From: Prostheceraeus crozeri | Taxonomy: Eukaryota > Platyhelminthes > Polycladida > Euryleptidae | DNA: 64,000 nucleotides | Assembly (NCBI GenBank): GCA_907163375.1 | Contig: CAJQUW010001817.1 | Location: forward strand, 39,111-103,110 | Reading direction: 5' to 3' | Shown here: positions 1-12,121 of the stretch, one piece after another | How the letters are laid out: every line of letters begins with the position of its first letter | Position numbering within the stretch: position 1 is the stretch's first letter | The notes under the pieces: generated by a model | The model's input: only the letters and a program-made list of their open reading frames with translations | What the model was told of the DNA's origin: nothing | Database searches by the model: none | Made by a program: the position numbers and the translations under genes

Positions 1-313
1 TGTTTTGCTTGATAGCTTTTGGCTTGTAGAACAACATATTACATAACAAAGGAAACAAATGTAATTTTATAAGAGTGAGCTATGATTTTGTGTAACATTG
101 CTAAATGAAGATCAAATTATCTACTACTTTTTTTATCTATAACAGGAAAACAACTCAATATTCATGCTTGAAATTTCCAACAATGATATTAGTAAGCACA
201 ACTGACATATCTTCCAAATTTCAGAGAAATTCGTTCAAGTTTGGCGGAGTTAGACAAAGTTGAAGTTAAGGCGATGTTTAAGGGTGATCCATTTTTTATG
301 AAACAATCTGTAT

Positions 314-373
314 TTCATAATGCTGGATTTGTCTTCATAATGGTGGATTTGTCTTCATAATGCTGGATTTGTC
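314..373. repeat. 20-bp tandem repeat, three copies
   Basis: The unit TTCATAATGCTGGATTTGTC is repeated three times head to tail; the middle copy has one substitution (C to G). Seen directly in the sequence; no function assigned. Confidence 0.9.
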
Positions 374-1091
374 TTCATTTTTTAGATTATTTGGCCCTAG
401 AAGTTCTATAGACACTTGGCAGGTTCTAATGTTACACGAGCTTCTCACGAATGCTACAAGTATCTCACAACATGAGGAAACAGTGTGCCTTTTCGTCTTC
501 AATGAGCTCGAAAAATCTGCATTTTAGGACTCGCGTGAACTGACGTGGATTCAGTGAGCATGCGTTTGAATGTCCTGTGACAAAGAAGCAACAAATTCAT
601 CGTGTTGACTCTGAATCGATGTAAGTGGAAAGAATGAACTGAGAAACCTGACAACATTATACAAACTCAAAGTTCAATCATTCAAAGTTTGAAACTAAAT
701 ATTATCATTTGTGAAGTTCTCAGCAGCACAAATAACAAAGAGAGATTGGCCATTGTTTGTAATGGAAACATTCTGCGATTGAGGCCTAGTTTCGTATCTC
801 CAGACACTAAATAGCAGCTATTGCAATATTTTATGGGTGAGGAGGAGGAATTGCCACACTGCAAGCCACGCCTGCACACGCTAGGAAACCCGGTACCGTA
901 TATCTTCTATTAAACGCTCCCGGCGTATATTTTTTCGCTAAGATTCTAGCCAGGCGTTTGATAGAGACCCGGCGTCTATAAAATTCATGTCAGTGACGAA
1001 GCATTGTTTTCTTATATTTAGGAGTCGGCGCTTTCTTAAAATATTAACTTTAGGTTAAGTGGGACCAATTACTAGCATTGTTACATACGTT

Positions 1092-1184
1092 TTCTTCAAG
1101 CAACGGAGGGAAAACCACGATTGACCGGTGTAGTCGTCTTTATTCCAGCGACAGGTCGTGGTTTTCCCTCCGTTGCTTGAAGAA
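1092..1184. repeat. Perfect 29-bp inverted repeat (hairpin)
   Basis: Arms 1092-1120 and 1156-1184 are exact reverse complements over 29 bp, separated by a 35-nt loop. The arms are GC-richer than their surroundings. It could be a foldback-element end or a transcribed hairpin. No flanking target duplication was identified. Confidence 0.9.
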
Positions 1185-3333
1185 TATGAAAGGAACCGTA
1201 TATACGTATACAATACTGTAATCAACATGAAGGTAATTGCCTCTTCATAACGGTACCTCGATCAGAAATGCTCCAGTAAACCTATAGTAAGAAAGCCAAG
1301 CTTCTCCTAGTCAGTGCTTGAGATTCGTTTGATTACTTTCATTAGTATCACACCAACTATTGTCAGAGTCGTCATCCAAAGCACACACATCCTCTTCCTC
1401 GAACTCAGTTGATGTCAGACCCGTACCTGAAGTCGTTTCGAAGACATTTTTGATTTTTGGGCTATTTTTAATCAAAATCAAAAAAGCTGAATCCATGCAA
1501 ATCAGTGATACAAACACTTAGTTGAGGTCAGAGAATGTACTGCAGACTATTGCTCTCGCGCAGGCTAGTCCATGTGTAGGCGTATGGAAACCTTAAAATC
1601 GGATATCTGCTACAGACCCGGAGTCTATTAGAAGCCGAAACCGAGACATGAAATTTGCCAAAAAGTACCAAAATGCAAGATATCATGCTGCTCAGCCCCG
1701 AAGTATTCGTCAAAATTGGCAGCGATTAATTGTATTCTTCTATATGAGTTGATATCTCACAGATACGAAACCTGAATGATACGCTAGCTAGTCGTTATCG
1801 CGTTTGGTAGTATTTAAATTCGAACTCCAGAGAAAAGATGTTATCTACTACGGTTGCAGAGTCCCTAATGGAGACCCGATATGATCCGGAGCCGCAACTG
1901 AAAAAACATGGCACGGAACCTGCTTTACATGCATGATTATTCTTCTTCAAGCGGTGATTTCAAAGGTTGATTTGAACATGTCGACACGGCACATGTTCGT
2001 AATAAAGTCGGTCATCTTCGACTAAGTTTTCTCGAGCTACTCAATAAAGGAAACTCCTATTTTCTACTTCTCTCTCTCTCATCTCAATCTTCCTCTCTTG
2101 TTCTGCACTCTTGATTTCATTCCTCTTCATTTCTCATGCTATGAAGCGGACGCTTAACAGTTTCTTAATGAAAAAGTGCTTGATTGAAATCGTTTACGTG
2201 AATTTCAATTGCCTTTATTATCCGGTAATCGGGTGACTTCATGGTTAAGAATTGTTTATCGACGAGGAAGCACGCATCGAAGGAAAGCTGAAGACATGTC
2301 CGGTTTTTTCTCAAACGTTATTCTGTTGACTTATGGGGAATCTATGTTTGAAGTTCAATTGAAACCAGAATCACATTATAGCGCTCTTACAACAGCCGTG
2401 CAATTTGATAGCATTTAATTGCTGGCTGCAAATAAGCCCATTCAAGATATCGGTAATAGCTTGAATGATCTTGTCAAAATTTTCTCGCTACTGGGTGCTT
2501 CAGATACGCAACAAATTCAATTGAATTGATGTAAATTCATCAACAAAAGAATATCAGTCGCGTGAACTGGTATTCAGTCGTGTGTCCTCTGACAATTCTT
2601 GATGCACAGCTCCTATCAATAGAACTAAGATAATGCCTGCAAATTTTCTTCATTTGCGAATCTATTTCGAAGGTGAGGACAATAACAGCACTAGCAGTAT
2701 TGTAATATCGAAGAGTTAAAAATTACAAAGAATGGAGCGTGTTTAATTCAACGCGTTTCATTTTCTCACAGTCATGTTGCATTGTAGATGCACGTTAATT
2801 CTGTGCTTGTCATGCATTAGCCCCAACCTCCCTCTGCTGCCAATGCTGTTGATTGCTTTTCTAATTTAGTGAAAATCATTTTTAACATATTTTCGAAACT
2901 AGACTAACTAATTTGCGATGAAATAGCTTCCAATGTTTAAAAGGTAGCGAATTTGTAGATACATTCGGCACTGGATTCGTTAAGAAATTTTCCGAATTTT
3001 TGGAAGTCCGAGCCACATAGACAACTATCACAGGCCGAGTTGGAACCGGGTCGGGCTCGGGCCTAGAATATGTGTGCATGGGCCTGAAATTTCATAAGAA
3101 TATAAATAAAAATGTGATCGTTTTCCAATTTCCTTCCGATTTGGTTTTATCAAATGATAGTGTGTGATATCTTAGATCAATCTCTGCAGATGTGTCGTAG
3201 GAATCGGGGTGTCAGAGATGACATCCACTTGAAGGAATTTTCGGTCGCACAGCTTACGATAAAGGAGCTATGAATTAACGCTTTTGTTTACTAAACGAAT
3301 GCCAGCATCTTCGAGCAACTGGCCACTACCCCT

Positions 3334-3588
3334 ATGTTACTTCGACACATTCGGAAAAGGAAACTCTCCTTCTACGGTCATCAATGCAGGGAGGGAGGAT
3401 GCCTTTTAACGAGAACTGTCCTGCAAGGCAACATGGAGGGCAGCCGGCGCAGAGGAAGGCCCAGGACGCAGTATGTCAACAACATCATGAAATGGACCGG
3501 ACTCAACAGGCACGAATTGAACTGCGCAATGCGTGAGCGAAAACTGTGGCGTGCCATCTCCAATGGGTCGGCCGAAGTTCAGCAATGA
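3334..3588 (+). pseudogene. LINE reverse transcriptase C-terminal fragment
   Basis: The 84-residue frame ends with a tail I recognise from many animal non-LTR retrotransposon polymerases: an RKRKLSFYGH-type segment (linker after the RT thumb), then a basic GSRRRGRPRTQY stretch, a MKWTGLNRHEL segment and a final W. Nothing upstream encodes the RT core, so this is a 5'-truncated copy, the usual outcome of target-primed reverse transcription. The family is RTE/BovB- or CR1-like by pattern only. Confidence 0.75.
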
Positions 3589-4142
3589 ATATGCCGCATA
3601 AAGTAAAGTAAGTTACGAAAGACTATCATTGGCAGTTTGTTGCGAGACCACATGCTGCGTTACGCAACTTGCCTCGAGAAATCTGATCGCTATCTTTTGG
3701 TAAACTGTGACAAGATATGAAAGCCAGAGATAGAGAAGAAGACAAATAAAACCATATCATTGTTTGGAGGAGTCATCGTGCATGACAAGCCAGATGTTAA
3801 AGCTAGCCTATTATCCCTTGGCTAAAAGAATTGAAAAAAATCCACATCCGTGAAAGTATTCGTGAGACGGTTCACAAGAAAAAGCGCAAATCCCGGTTAA
3901 AGGATTACTGTACATGCTCAGAGTCAGGTGTGAAGACAGCAAATAGAGAAACTTTATTGGTGTCTCATTCAGTGATCCATCGTTTCTCATTCTTGTGTGC
4001 AATATTTCTATCTTCTTGATTGCAGAGTCAAATTAATTATTTTATGTAGTTCACGCTGTCTGCTGCAGAAATATAGGAATTCACTATGGAGAGAAGGCCT
4101 ATGGTCTGGGAGCACGCGACGCCACTGGATCATAAGAAATCC

Positions 4143-4202
4143 AATTTGTGGAACATTTGTATATTCTAACCGAATTTGTGGAACATTTGTATATTCTAAC
4201 CG
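4143..4202. repeat. 30-bp tandem duplication
   Basis: Two head-to-tail copies of a 30-bp unit, 4143-4172 and 4173-4202, identical as far as read. It lies just left of the foldback element starting at 4274. Confidence 0.9.
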
Positions 4203-4273
4203 AATGTTCGCTATCACATCATAATTCCCCCCCACTAAAATTCCGAATGATTTTGTGATATTTTTTTCATGTA

Positions 4274-5031
4274 CAGTACTCGACAGCAAGTTTTAAACTT
4301 GGCATAAATCTCCGGACACGTACATTTTTCAACACTTTCTTAACTTTTTTGCTATTAGGAAATATCGAAAAATTTATAATCATCTGAAAGAGAATTTTCG
4401 GATCTATCATTTGAACGTTGTTGAATTAATTGTTTTTGAAATTGGTGGTTCCTAGAAGGCCATAAACCCGAAAGCCCTAAATTTTCTTTGACTTGTTTTG
4501 ACAACCACATAAATCAATTTGAAACATTCTCCATGTGATATTCAAAACCGTCACAAAATAGGCTTTCAGAAAATATATAGTTTGACAGTGTTTTCCCGAA
4601 GTTTATAGGCAATATTTTGAAAGTAGTATAGATAGATAATGTGGCGATTTTTTCCATTTTTAGAATATTTCTTCGAAGGGCCTTAAATTTACCCAACAAA
4701 AGCAGAAAACACTAGTTTTGAGGTAAATAAATGCCACCAGTTAGTTAACAGCGTTATTTCTGTTATTATCGCAACACATTCTGAAAATGAAAAAATCGCC
4801 ACATTTTCTATCTATACTACTTTCAAAATATTGCCTATAAACTTCAAGAAAACACTGTCAAACTATATATTTTCTAAAAGCCAATCTTGTGACGGTTTTC
4901 AATATCACAAGGAGAATGTTTCAAATTCAATTATGCGCTTGTCAAAACAAGTCAAAGAAAATTTAGAAAGTGTTGAAAAATGTACGTGTCCGGAGATTTA
5001 TGCCAAGTTTAAAACTTGCTGTCGCGTACTG
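4274..5031. mobile_element. Foldback MITE with TA target duplication
   Basis: Arms of about 250-390 bp (roughly 4274-4665 and 4786-5031) are imperfect reverse complements around a loop of about 120 bp. The outer end is CAGTACTCGACAGCAAG and the other end is its near-perfect complement (one mismatch). TA dinucleotides flank both ends (4272-4273, 5032-5033). TA duplication and foldback shape suit a non-autonomous Tc1/mariner-superfamily element. No transposase frame is present. Confidence 0.8.
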
Positions 5032-5033
5032 TA

Positions 5034-8000
5034 TATCTCATGAAGTTTCATGCGGATTTAAAGCGCTTTGCATGAAATGTTTCTTCAAATTTCATGAGTT
5101 TCTTATGTGTTCTCATTAGAAAGTTTGGTGTTTCCTTTGCATTTCTGAATTTATCTATCTGGTATTAAGTTATTGAAGTTTTTACATCCTCGCCAAGTTG
5201 CCCCGAAGTCTTCTCACGCAATGCTATCACAGCATTCGTAATAATAAACCATCATTTATCATGATAGAACATTGAACTGTGATTGTATACATATTCATAC
5301 TTTCAACATCTTGCATAGTCCTGCTCATTTGAAAGTCAAATTAATTTGTGCATCATTTCGAAAAGGCTGCTGCAGATCGTTGTGATGTATTCTATGTTTC
5401 CTCTTTTTATCCTATATAGACTAAACTTGGAGACTCTTATCGATTGAATAAGTTTTATTATGACTCCTTCCTTTCGAGGCTGACATGCATGCCTTTCTAC
5501 ATATAAATTTGTTGAAAGTATGCCCATCATTATGATATAATTGTTTTCACAGAAACCTCATGATCGACGATGCAATTTGATGCAATTTATCACTTTTCAT
5601 AGTCTCAAAGACGAAGATATGTTGCTTAGATATCAATGCGACAGGCAATGCCGTGACATCATCTTATTGAATAACACCATGCATTTTAGATTATGCTTGG
5701 AGCTCAGAAAGCCAAAATCACGTATTTTGAAAATGTTTCAAGTTTCGTTTTGAAACATTCAACTTTGGCAACCCAAAAGCATTCACAAAAAACATAGGTA
5801 ACCTTTGTACACAACCTGTATTTGATCGTAGATATTTGAGGAAGTATCTTGAAACAGTATGCATGTAGATATAGATTTCTCGAAACGTAGATTTTCAAAT
5901 TGCGTGACTTTGCCTTGTAAAATGAAAATCTCCACTGCATCGGTTGAAAGTGCACACGCATGTAATCATTGCATCATATGTTCATTGTATATATATTTGA
6001 ATTAGGATAGGTTACCGATATGAAATTTTCTTTATTCGGAAGAAGCATCCTCAACTTATAGAGTGACTGCTCTTTATTTGATGTTTGTTTTGCTCACACA
6101 TTTTTTGAAATAAAAAAGGATTTACAGGCCTATCTTTCCTTACATAAAAGAATTTCTTTGAGACTAAGTGGTACGCGGCGAACGTGTAAGATCTCAAGTG
6201 GTAATGAGATGTTAAAATGTTGGGAACCACTGTTTTACACCGTCAGACATAAAACAATCTTAACAAATGACAGAAAATTGAGAAATGTTTGACTAAATGC
6301 AAACCGCGCCTTAACCAAAAGAAAAATTCTGTCTGCTTAGCAAATTTTCCCTGTGTCTAACACGCTCGTCGGCTTCATGCGCAGATCTAAGTTTCTACAC
6401 AACTCGAATCACGAGAATGAAATTGATCAATCCAATTGATTGGTTGAAGAGAATTCATTCATCTCAGACAGCTATTGTTTGCTTTTACTTGTGTACTTCT
6501 ATTGTTTCAAAATATCAACCAGATCTTCGAGTTTCAGTTGACTCTTTTTTATCTCACCACACGGTTACTGTATTTATTTATCAGTAACATGAATGAATGT
6601 ACATACAGAATTCGCCTGGTAAGTGAAAAATACTCCTCAATCCTTTATACAGTAAACTGGAAACTTGTGGTTTATTTAACAGAAATCCTTTTCAGTTTGT
6701 TGTAGACTTTTCATGGTCGCACTGTCAATTGATACGAGAACTTCTGTGTTTGTCTCAATTGTGGCCTGGCTTCCTTATAACTTCTGTTTTTGTTGATCTA
6801 TCTCCTCATTTACGTAACTTTATATCACAAATTTCTTAGTTCCACATGTTGATCCAATTTCAATGAGCAAATAATCAAACAGCAGCAAGAAATACAATCC
6901 TACAACAACATGTGACGTCACATCATTTAGTCTTTGCTTGAAAAAGAAGTCAAATCTCCTGAATTTCTAAAGTGGAAATAATGGAAGCAAACTGCAGATA
7001 ACATCATTGAGTGACATTTGATGTTTTACTGATTCACTCAATTTAGCAGGAGCATTTATGCTTCGTTCGTTCTACTTCTCCATATAAACAATTGTCTTTC
7101 TGTTAGATGAAATGTTGAGTTGAATTGTTTTAACTTTTAAGCACTTAAACTTCACATTAGATCAGATTTCTATGGTTTAGATGAAACTTCGGATGAAAGC
7201 GATAGAATTTGTGTGAAAAGAAACTATGACAGATCATGCAAAAATCATCAGAGGGCTAGCACCACGAAAATGGTGAAAATATATTCCCTCACCGCTCTTA
7301 CTGCTGACGGATGCGAAAGAAAATCCGCGCTGAAAAGAAAGGAAAAGAAAATCCGCGCTGTCATTTTCACTTCAGCCTTAGTAAGTGGAATGTACATTAT
7401 GGCGTTGTTAATATACTTTTGTCGCTACGAATTGAATTCAGATGACGTACGAAGTGTTTATTTTCAATTTTTGATAGCGCACCTGATGGAATATTTTCCA
7501 TTTGTCTCAAAATTCAAAGCGTTTTATATCCAAATTGGGCAGCGTTGATTGCATACAGGATGGAGATGATGGTTAAAACAAATCAAGACATTCAGATGAT
7601 TGTCAGAGCGAAAAAGTAATGATGGCGAGCAAAATATTTACATTTACAGATCAGATTCTTCACGTTACGAAATGAGTCAACAAAAACATAAAATTGTACG
7701 CTTGGAAGATGAGGATGCTAAGTATCACTACACTATAATCCATAATTACAGGATTTCTCAACCTTTTCTTCTCATTCTCCAAAATTCACCAAGTCTAACC
7801 TTTCATTCACCAGCAGCGAAATATTCGACATTTATCAAGTTTTGTGGGTAATAACGCTCAAACCCACACATCACATAACTGCAGCAAAAGACGAAACTCT
7901 TTGCTCTTCTCAACAAGCTCATTAATCAATTTATTGGGAAACTAATAACAAAAAATGCAACTCTGTGTAGTTGCATGAGATTTCTGCATTTGCTTTGCTT

Positions 8001-8157
8001 TGACGAGTGCAATAGTGTGAATTAGTGTTTAGTGAAATGAAAAAATTATTTTCTCACGAACGACTCCAGAGGCGACGGATCGGATGAACTATGCGTTATC
8101 AAGTTTTTAAAAAGATGACGTCGCAAAAATCAAAAAATGCTATAATTATTCAGTCTC
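5034..8157. other. Stretch without a recognised gene
   Basis: Several short open frames occur (for example 7213-7548), but none shows a domain, convincing codon structure or paired splice signals. I see no RNA gene or repeat of note. Confidence 0.4.
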
Positions 8158-8355
8158 TACCGGTTTCAACTGTCAACAGGATGACAGAGATTGACCAATC
8201 TTCATCAGCAGAAATATAAAAAGAAGACATTTAGTCCCTACAATTTCAAACGACAAACAGTTTTTAAAAATTCCATTATATGCATGCATAGACTACCTAG
8301 ATATTCTAAGATATATTCCAAGATATCAATATCATAAACATAGAAATCACAAAAG

Positions 8356-8841
8356 TTATAGGGAACTAGGAGATTTAGATTCATAGATCGCTGACCTCTG
8401 TAGTACATGCTGCATATTAAGGCCATGAGGACAGTCAGTCATTAGTTGGCTAATGAATTTCAGTTCCTCCACCTTTCGTTGTTGATCATTTCCTTTTATT
8501 TCTTTCAGTATTGTCATCCTTAAATCTTCTTCCAGGTGTTGATGTTTTATACAATGATGAGAAACCACCCTTTCTTCATCTCCATGGCGGACGTCAAATC
8601 GATGTTCTGTCATTCTTTCTCTCAAAGTTCTTTGGGTTTCTCCTACATATAAAACATTACAATTACGAAAACTTAGACCATAAATGATGTTTGATGATGT
8701 GCATGTTGTTTTAGCAGCTTTGATGTTATAAGAAATTCCAGTGATATCGCCTATCCGCGCGGCCACAACAGCGCGAAAAAACAAACCGCTCATAGTAGCC
8801 AAAAACGCGTAAACAGCCTTTGCTGCGACGTCATTCACCAA
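8356..8841 (-). pseudogene. Penelope-like element GIY-YIG endonuclease fragment
   Basis: From about residue 45 the frame reads as the C-terminal GIY-YIG nuclease domain of a Penelope-like retroelement: a divergent GIY segment (NIIYGLSF), a YIG segment (VLYVGETQRTL), the conserved Arg of LRERMTEH, and the HH/E region followed by the tail that ends PLE proteins. No reverse transcriptase precedes it; the first 40 residues look unrelated. About 150 bp downstream, on the same strand, lies a CTGATGA...GAAACCGGTA segment (8208 to 8158) typical of PLE 3' regions. The element is 5'-truncated and dead. Confidence 0.75.
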
Positions 8842-9237
8842 ATCAAGAAACTGTTCTCCAATGTCTTCTTCTTCCTACGGGGAGTTGTCAAGCTGAAGGG
8901 GCCTCTGGTGAACTGGATTGTTGAGTTGTCGCTTTTGAAGTCCGGGAAATAGCGTTGAAACTCGTCCAGAAGCCTGAGGTGGATGACACCTTCAATCTTG
9001 AGAAGTGGAAGGAAACAAATCCTGCACCGGAAAAGAGCTTTTGCCTTATTATCGGGAAATAAGTTTCAATTTTCAGCACAAGGAATTTGAATTTAATTTA
9101 GTATTGATTTTTCAATTAATGTCATTCATATTTTAGCCTGTTTGTATCTCTTTCATGTAGCAGTTGAGCTTGACTCAATAAAATTCAGCGTGGAATTCAC
9201 AAAATCATCTGCTATATTGACTGTTCAATTCTTTCAG

Positions 9238-9618
9238 AGCTGTTCGCTTCCTTCTCGCGACACCGAACAAAACATTCATCCTTCTCATTTGTTATCCATG
9301 CATTTCTATCTCTCAACTCACTATGGTCGAAGGTTCTTGCCAAGCTCATGCCTGACTTATGTCTCCGAGACCTCCACTTTCCATCGGAGCAGGGCCTCGA
9401 GGCACCTGATCACATGGATCCACCTGAAGACAATGAAGGAAACCGCAGTGTCACCACAGTTGAGGGCGTCAGTCACATTCTCCAAAACGGATTGAAGGAC
9501 CAATCCTATGCACTGGCCTCTCTTTTCTACGTTGCCCGAGAAAGTAGCCATGACGACGTCCAGAGCCGCGACCTGAAACTTCAGAAACTGGTATCACGGA
9601 AGCGGTCTTGCCATATAG
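9238..9618 (+). CDS. Candidate host exon, protein unknown
   Basis: A 381-bp block is open in one frame throughout. It is preceded by a polypyrimidine-rich acceptor (TTCAATTCTTTCAG) and followed by a strong donor, GTAAGTATAG, at 9619. It encodes about 127 residues of mixed, non-repetitive composition, including MPDLCLRDLHF and SHILQNGLKDQ, followed by a basic end (SRKRS). I do not recognise the family. A second open block just upstream (about 8926-9061) also looks coding but lacks a clear donor. Splice signals plus frame suggest an internal exon of a host gene; other exons were not found. Confidence 0.4.
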
Positions 9619-9619
9619 T

Positions 9620-11149
9620 AAGTATAGGTAAAGTGTCGACTCAAAAGGTGCGTGTATACAGTGAAAATCTTTATATCATAAGATTCAGTTTTTTATGAAG
9701 ATGACGTTCCTGCCAAAAAATTATTTGAGCAGTTTTTAAAAAGCTAAATTTTTGCAAATTTATATACTACCGACATGAAGCCCTTTTACGAGTAGTATGA
9801 AACAAGTTGGATATCAAAAGGAATAAAATATCTGCTGAGAACCATCTTAATTAAGCTGAAATTAAGCTGATGATCTAGGATATATTTCATGAACCACATT
9901 ATAATGCAAGGAAAAGTTGAAATCTTGCCTAATATGTCATGTTTTTAATTCAATTTTCAGCGGCATGAGATAACGATTCACATGGCGTCATTTCTTGAAC
10001 TTGAATTATTAATATGGATCCATTTGCATCTTTCAACGCTCACTGTGATCAGTTTCTTTGATTGCGATGTTTTGCTCTTTCAGTGGCAGTTTGTGATATG
10101 ATCACGCTTAAGATAATAATCTTATTATAATGTAGCTGAGTTTTTAGTAATGGCAACCCATCGAATTGCTCATTTAAACAAACTATAATTACCTATCCAA
10201 GTTCTCATGACATGGAGGATTTGTGGAATGCCATTCCTTATTCCGTATTGCTATAATTGTCAGTCAAATTCGCTTACAGCAAGTTGAAATTATCCCTTAG
10301 CAGCATTTTCTCATAAATCCAAAAGAAAAACACACCAGTGTAATATAGCCAAAGCTGCTGTATTAATTTTAGTAATACTGCAGCTTTACTCTTCTCTCGC
10401 TTACATTTCTCCAAAACGTGAAAACTGCATATCTCACAGGTGGTAGTGGGTCTCGACCTGGTCTCGACTCATATTCATTGAATGAAATCGAAACTGTGTA
10501 GACATTGGGGATTTGATAAATGCTGAGTTGCTACAATGCCTTATGATAAAATAAAAATTAAAAAAACGTCACTTTTATGATCTGCAAATATAAATGAAGC
10601 TTCTACCATCATTTGCTGTAGTGCTGGAACAAAGTTCCTAGTAAGGAAGTGACTTAAGTTTCCGGTGCATTTTACTACAAGAAATTTTAAAAATCAGGTG
10701 ATTTCGAAATGAGAAATCCATTTCCACACTTGACGAGGCTATTCATGATTTATAGCATACAGAAGGATGAAAAATGTTTCATCTCATTTCTCAAGTCTCT
10801 ACGTGTGTATATACTGGAAGAAAATGTATATTGAGGTTGCAGCAGACTTGATAATGATCAATACTTTTATATCAGGCAAAAATCATCAGTCTCTTCCGAG
10901 TTAATTTCAACATTTGCTGCATTTCCTGAAGGTTGTCATTATTCGGTTGTCATCAATACAACCACAAAGACTTCATTGATGTTGTATCTTGCATTAAGAT
11001 ATTAAACTATCGGAGAAAGATGTCAATGTCGTTTGAAATTCAACTAATTTTCTTTAAAGTGAACGATATTCTTAACTGACCTTTTAATGCTGTTTACATG
11101 TGTTACCAAATAATCAAATTCAGATTAAGTATCATGACTTGTCTCACAA
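9620..11149. other. AT-rich, no gene seen
   Basis: Low-complexity AT-rich DNA, possibly intronic to the preceding candidate exon. No open frame with a recognisable domain, RNA gene or long repeat was seen. Confidence 0.4.
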
Positions 11150-11494
11150 TAAAAGATAGAGCAATTTGCAATTGCAATTAATTGCATAAATGTGGATCCA
11201 GATGGAATAATTGCATTTGATTATTGAATTGAATATTGATTCATAATAATAATAATAGTTCAAATAATTAATACACAAAATTAATTATATATAAATTGTA
11301 AAACAAACAATAATTGTACTATATCCTGATTATAAATTTATCAGAACTGATCTTCAAGATTTTTGATTTTTTACCTTTCAAATTATCATCTTCAGATTAA
11401 TATGGATCACAAATGAAATACAGTCAAATACAATTATCCCACCTGGATCTACATAAATGCAATTAATTGCACTTACAAATTACTCCATCTTTTA
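11150..11494. mobile_element. Small MITE with TA ends
   Basis: The ends are imperfect inverted repeats of about 85 bp, opening TAAAAGATAGAGCAATTTG on the left and its near complement on the right. Both contain the palindrome GCAATTAATTGC. Terminal TA dinucleotides suggest Tc1/mariner-type insertion. No coding capacity. Confidence 0.6.
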
Positions 11495-11602
11495 TTCGAT
11501 TGCATTATATGAACTTCACTCCTTATTACTTTTTGACAGTGAACTCAATTTGACTGTGATATGGTTTTCATCCATACGAAATATTTTCATTTATAGACAC
11601 AC

Positions 11603-11603
11603 T

Positions 11604-11675
<72 letters not shown>
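11603..11675. repeat. (TA)n microsatellite
   Basis: About 73 bp of pure TA, directly abutting the 3' end of the minus-strand SINE. It may have grown from the SINE tail. Confidence 0.95.
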
Positions 11676-11677
<2 letters not shown>

Positions 11678-11850
11678 AATCTCAACAGATGTAACCACCA
11701 CTAGACATGTTTCGGCCTGTTGGGCCTCATCAGTCGTGGGTAGGTTTGAACCAGCGACGTTGGAGCTAGAGGACGTGGAAGCATACCCTCTAACCACAAG
11801 GCCACCGGACCATCTGTTGAGAGCGTGAATTAGCCAGGAAGGCACTGCTT
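11676..11850 (-). mobile_element. tRNA-derived SINE carrying a hammerhead core
   Basis: Read on the minus strand, a tRNA-like head carries a Pol III A-box-like segment (TGGCCTTGTGGTTAGAGGG, about 11786-11804) and a B-box (GGTTCAAACC, about 11745-11754). The body follows, ending in GAGATTTGATATATA beside the (TA)n tract. The acceptor stem does not close as a functional tRNA. The body contains a hammerhead ribozyme core (separate entry). Pol III would transcribe it from the internal boxes, and mobilisation would need a LINE in trans. Confidence 0.75.
11695..11750 (-). ncRNA. Hammerhead ribozyme in SINE (consensus core)
   Basis: On the minus strand the order is CTGATGA (11733 to 11727), a stem II hairpin GGCC-CAACA-GGCC (11726 to 11714), GAAA (11713 to 11710), the palindrome CATG, then TC with predicted cleavage between 11704 and 11703. 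Stem I pairs CCAC with GTGG next to the core and AACC with GGTT farther out, separated by a small internal loop; one G-A mismatch lies near the cleavage site. The very short self-complementary helix III is what is known from hammerheads in animal retroelements, which act best as dimers. The core matches consensus; activity is inferred. Confidence 0.7.
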
Positions 11851-11982
11851 TAACGCAGGCACGTGGAGGGCGGACTGCATTCTGCAATCACTTAATACCG
11901 CATCCGAGATTGAGGCGCTTCACGTAGGCGCTACTCATTACATGTTTAGACAAGTAACCTGGCAATTGATAAATTTATGAAA

Positions 11983-12121
11983 GAGGGTATGCTTGCACGT
12001 CCTCTAGCTCCAACGTCGCTGGTTCAAACCTACCCACGACTGATGAGGCCCAACAGGCAGAAACATGTCTAGTGGTGGTTACATCTGTTGAGATTTGATA
12101 AATTTATCAATTGCCAGGTTC
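11983..12121 (+). mobile_element. Second SINE copy, 5'-truncated, inverted
   Basis: This repeats the SINE body in opposite orientation, starting inside the tRNA head after the A box. The B box GGTTCAAACC is at about 12021-12030. The hammerhead core is CTGATGA (12040-12046), GGCCCAACAGGCA, GAAA (12060-12063), CATG, TC. The last stem II base is mutated (C to A), so this copy is probably weaker. A 22-bp sequence, CCTGGCAATTGATAAATTTA and neighbours (about 11957-11979), recurs inverted just after the SINE (about 12098-12121). Confidence 0.65.

Larger units (their letters stand above)
1..3333. other. AT-rich stretch without a recognised gene
   Basis: No ORF here has a recognisable domain. An acidic minus-strand reading frame at 1311-1517 could be a C-terminal exon, but it has no clear splice context and I do not call it. 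The only clear structures are the short tandem repeat at 314-373 and the long hairpin at 1092-1184, listed separately. Confidence 0.5.

Noticed and set aside
8158..8208. Full hammerhead ribozyme downstream of the PLE fragment
   Set aside because: CTGATGA and GAAACCGGTA are present, but the 33 nt between them form two separate hairpins and not one stem II, and stem I pairs poorly.
11743..11815. Possible functional tRNA gene at the SINE head
   Set aside because: A- and B-box-like sequences are present but the cloverleaf stems do not close and the sequence continues into a SINE body.
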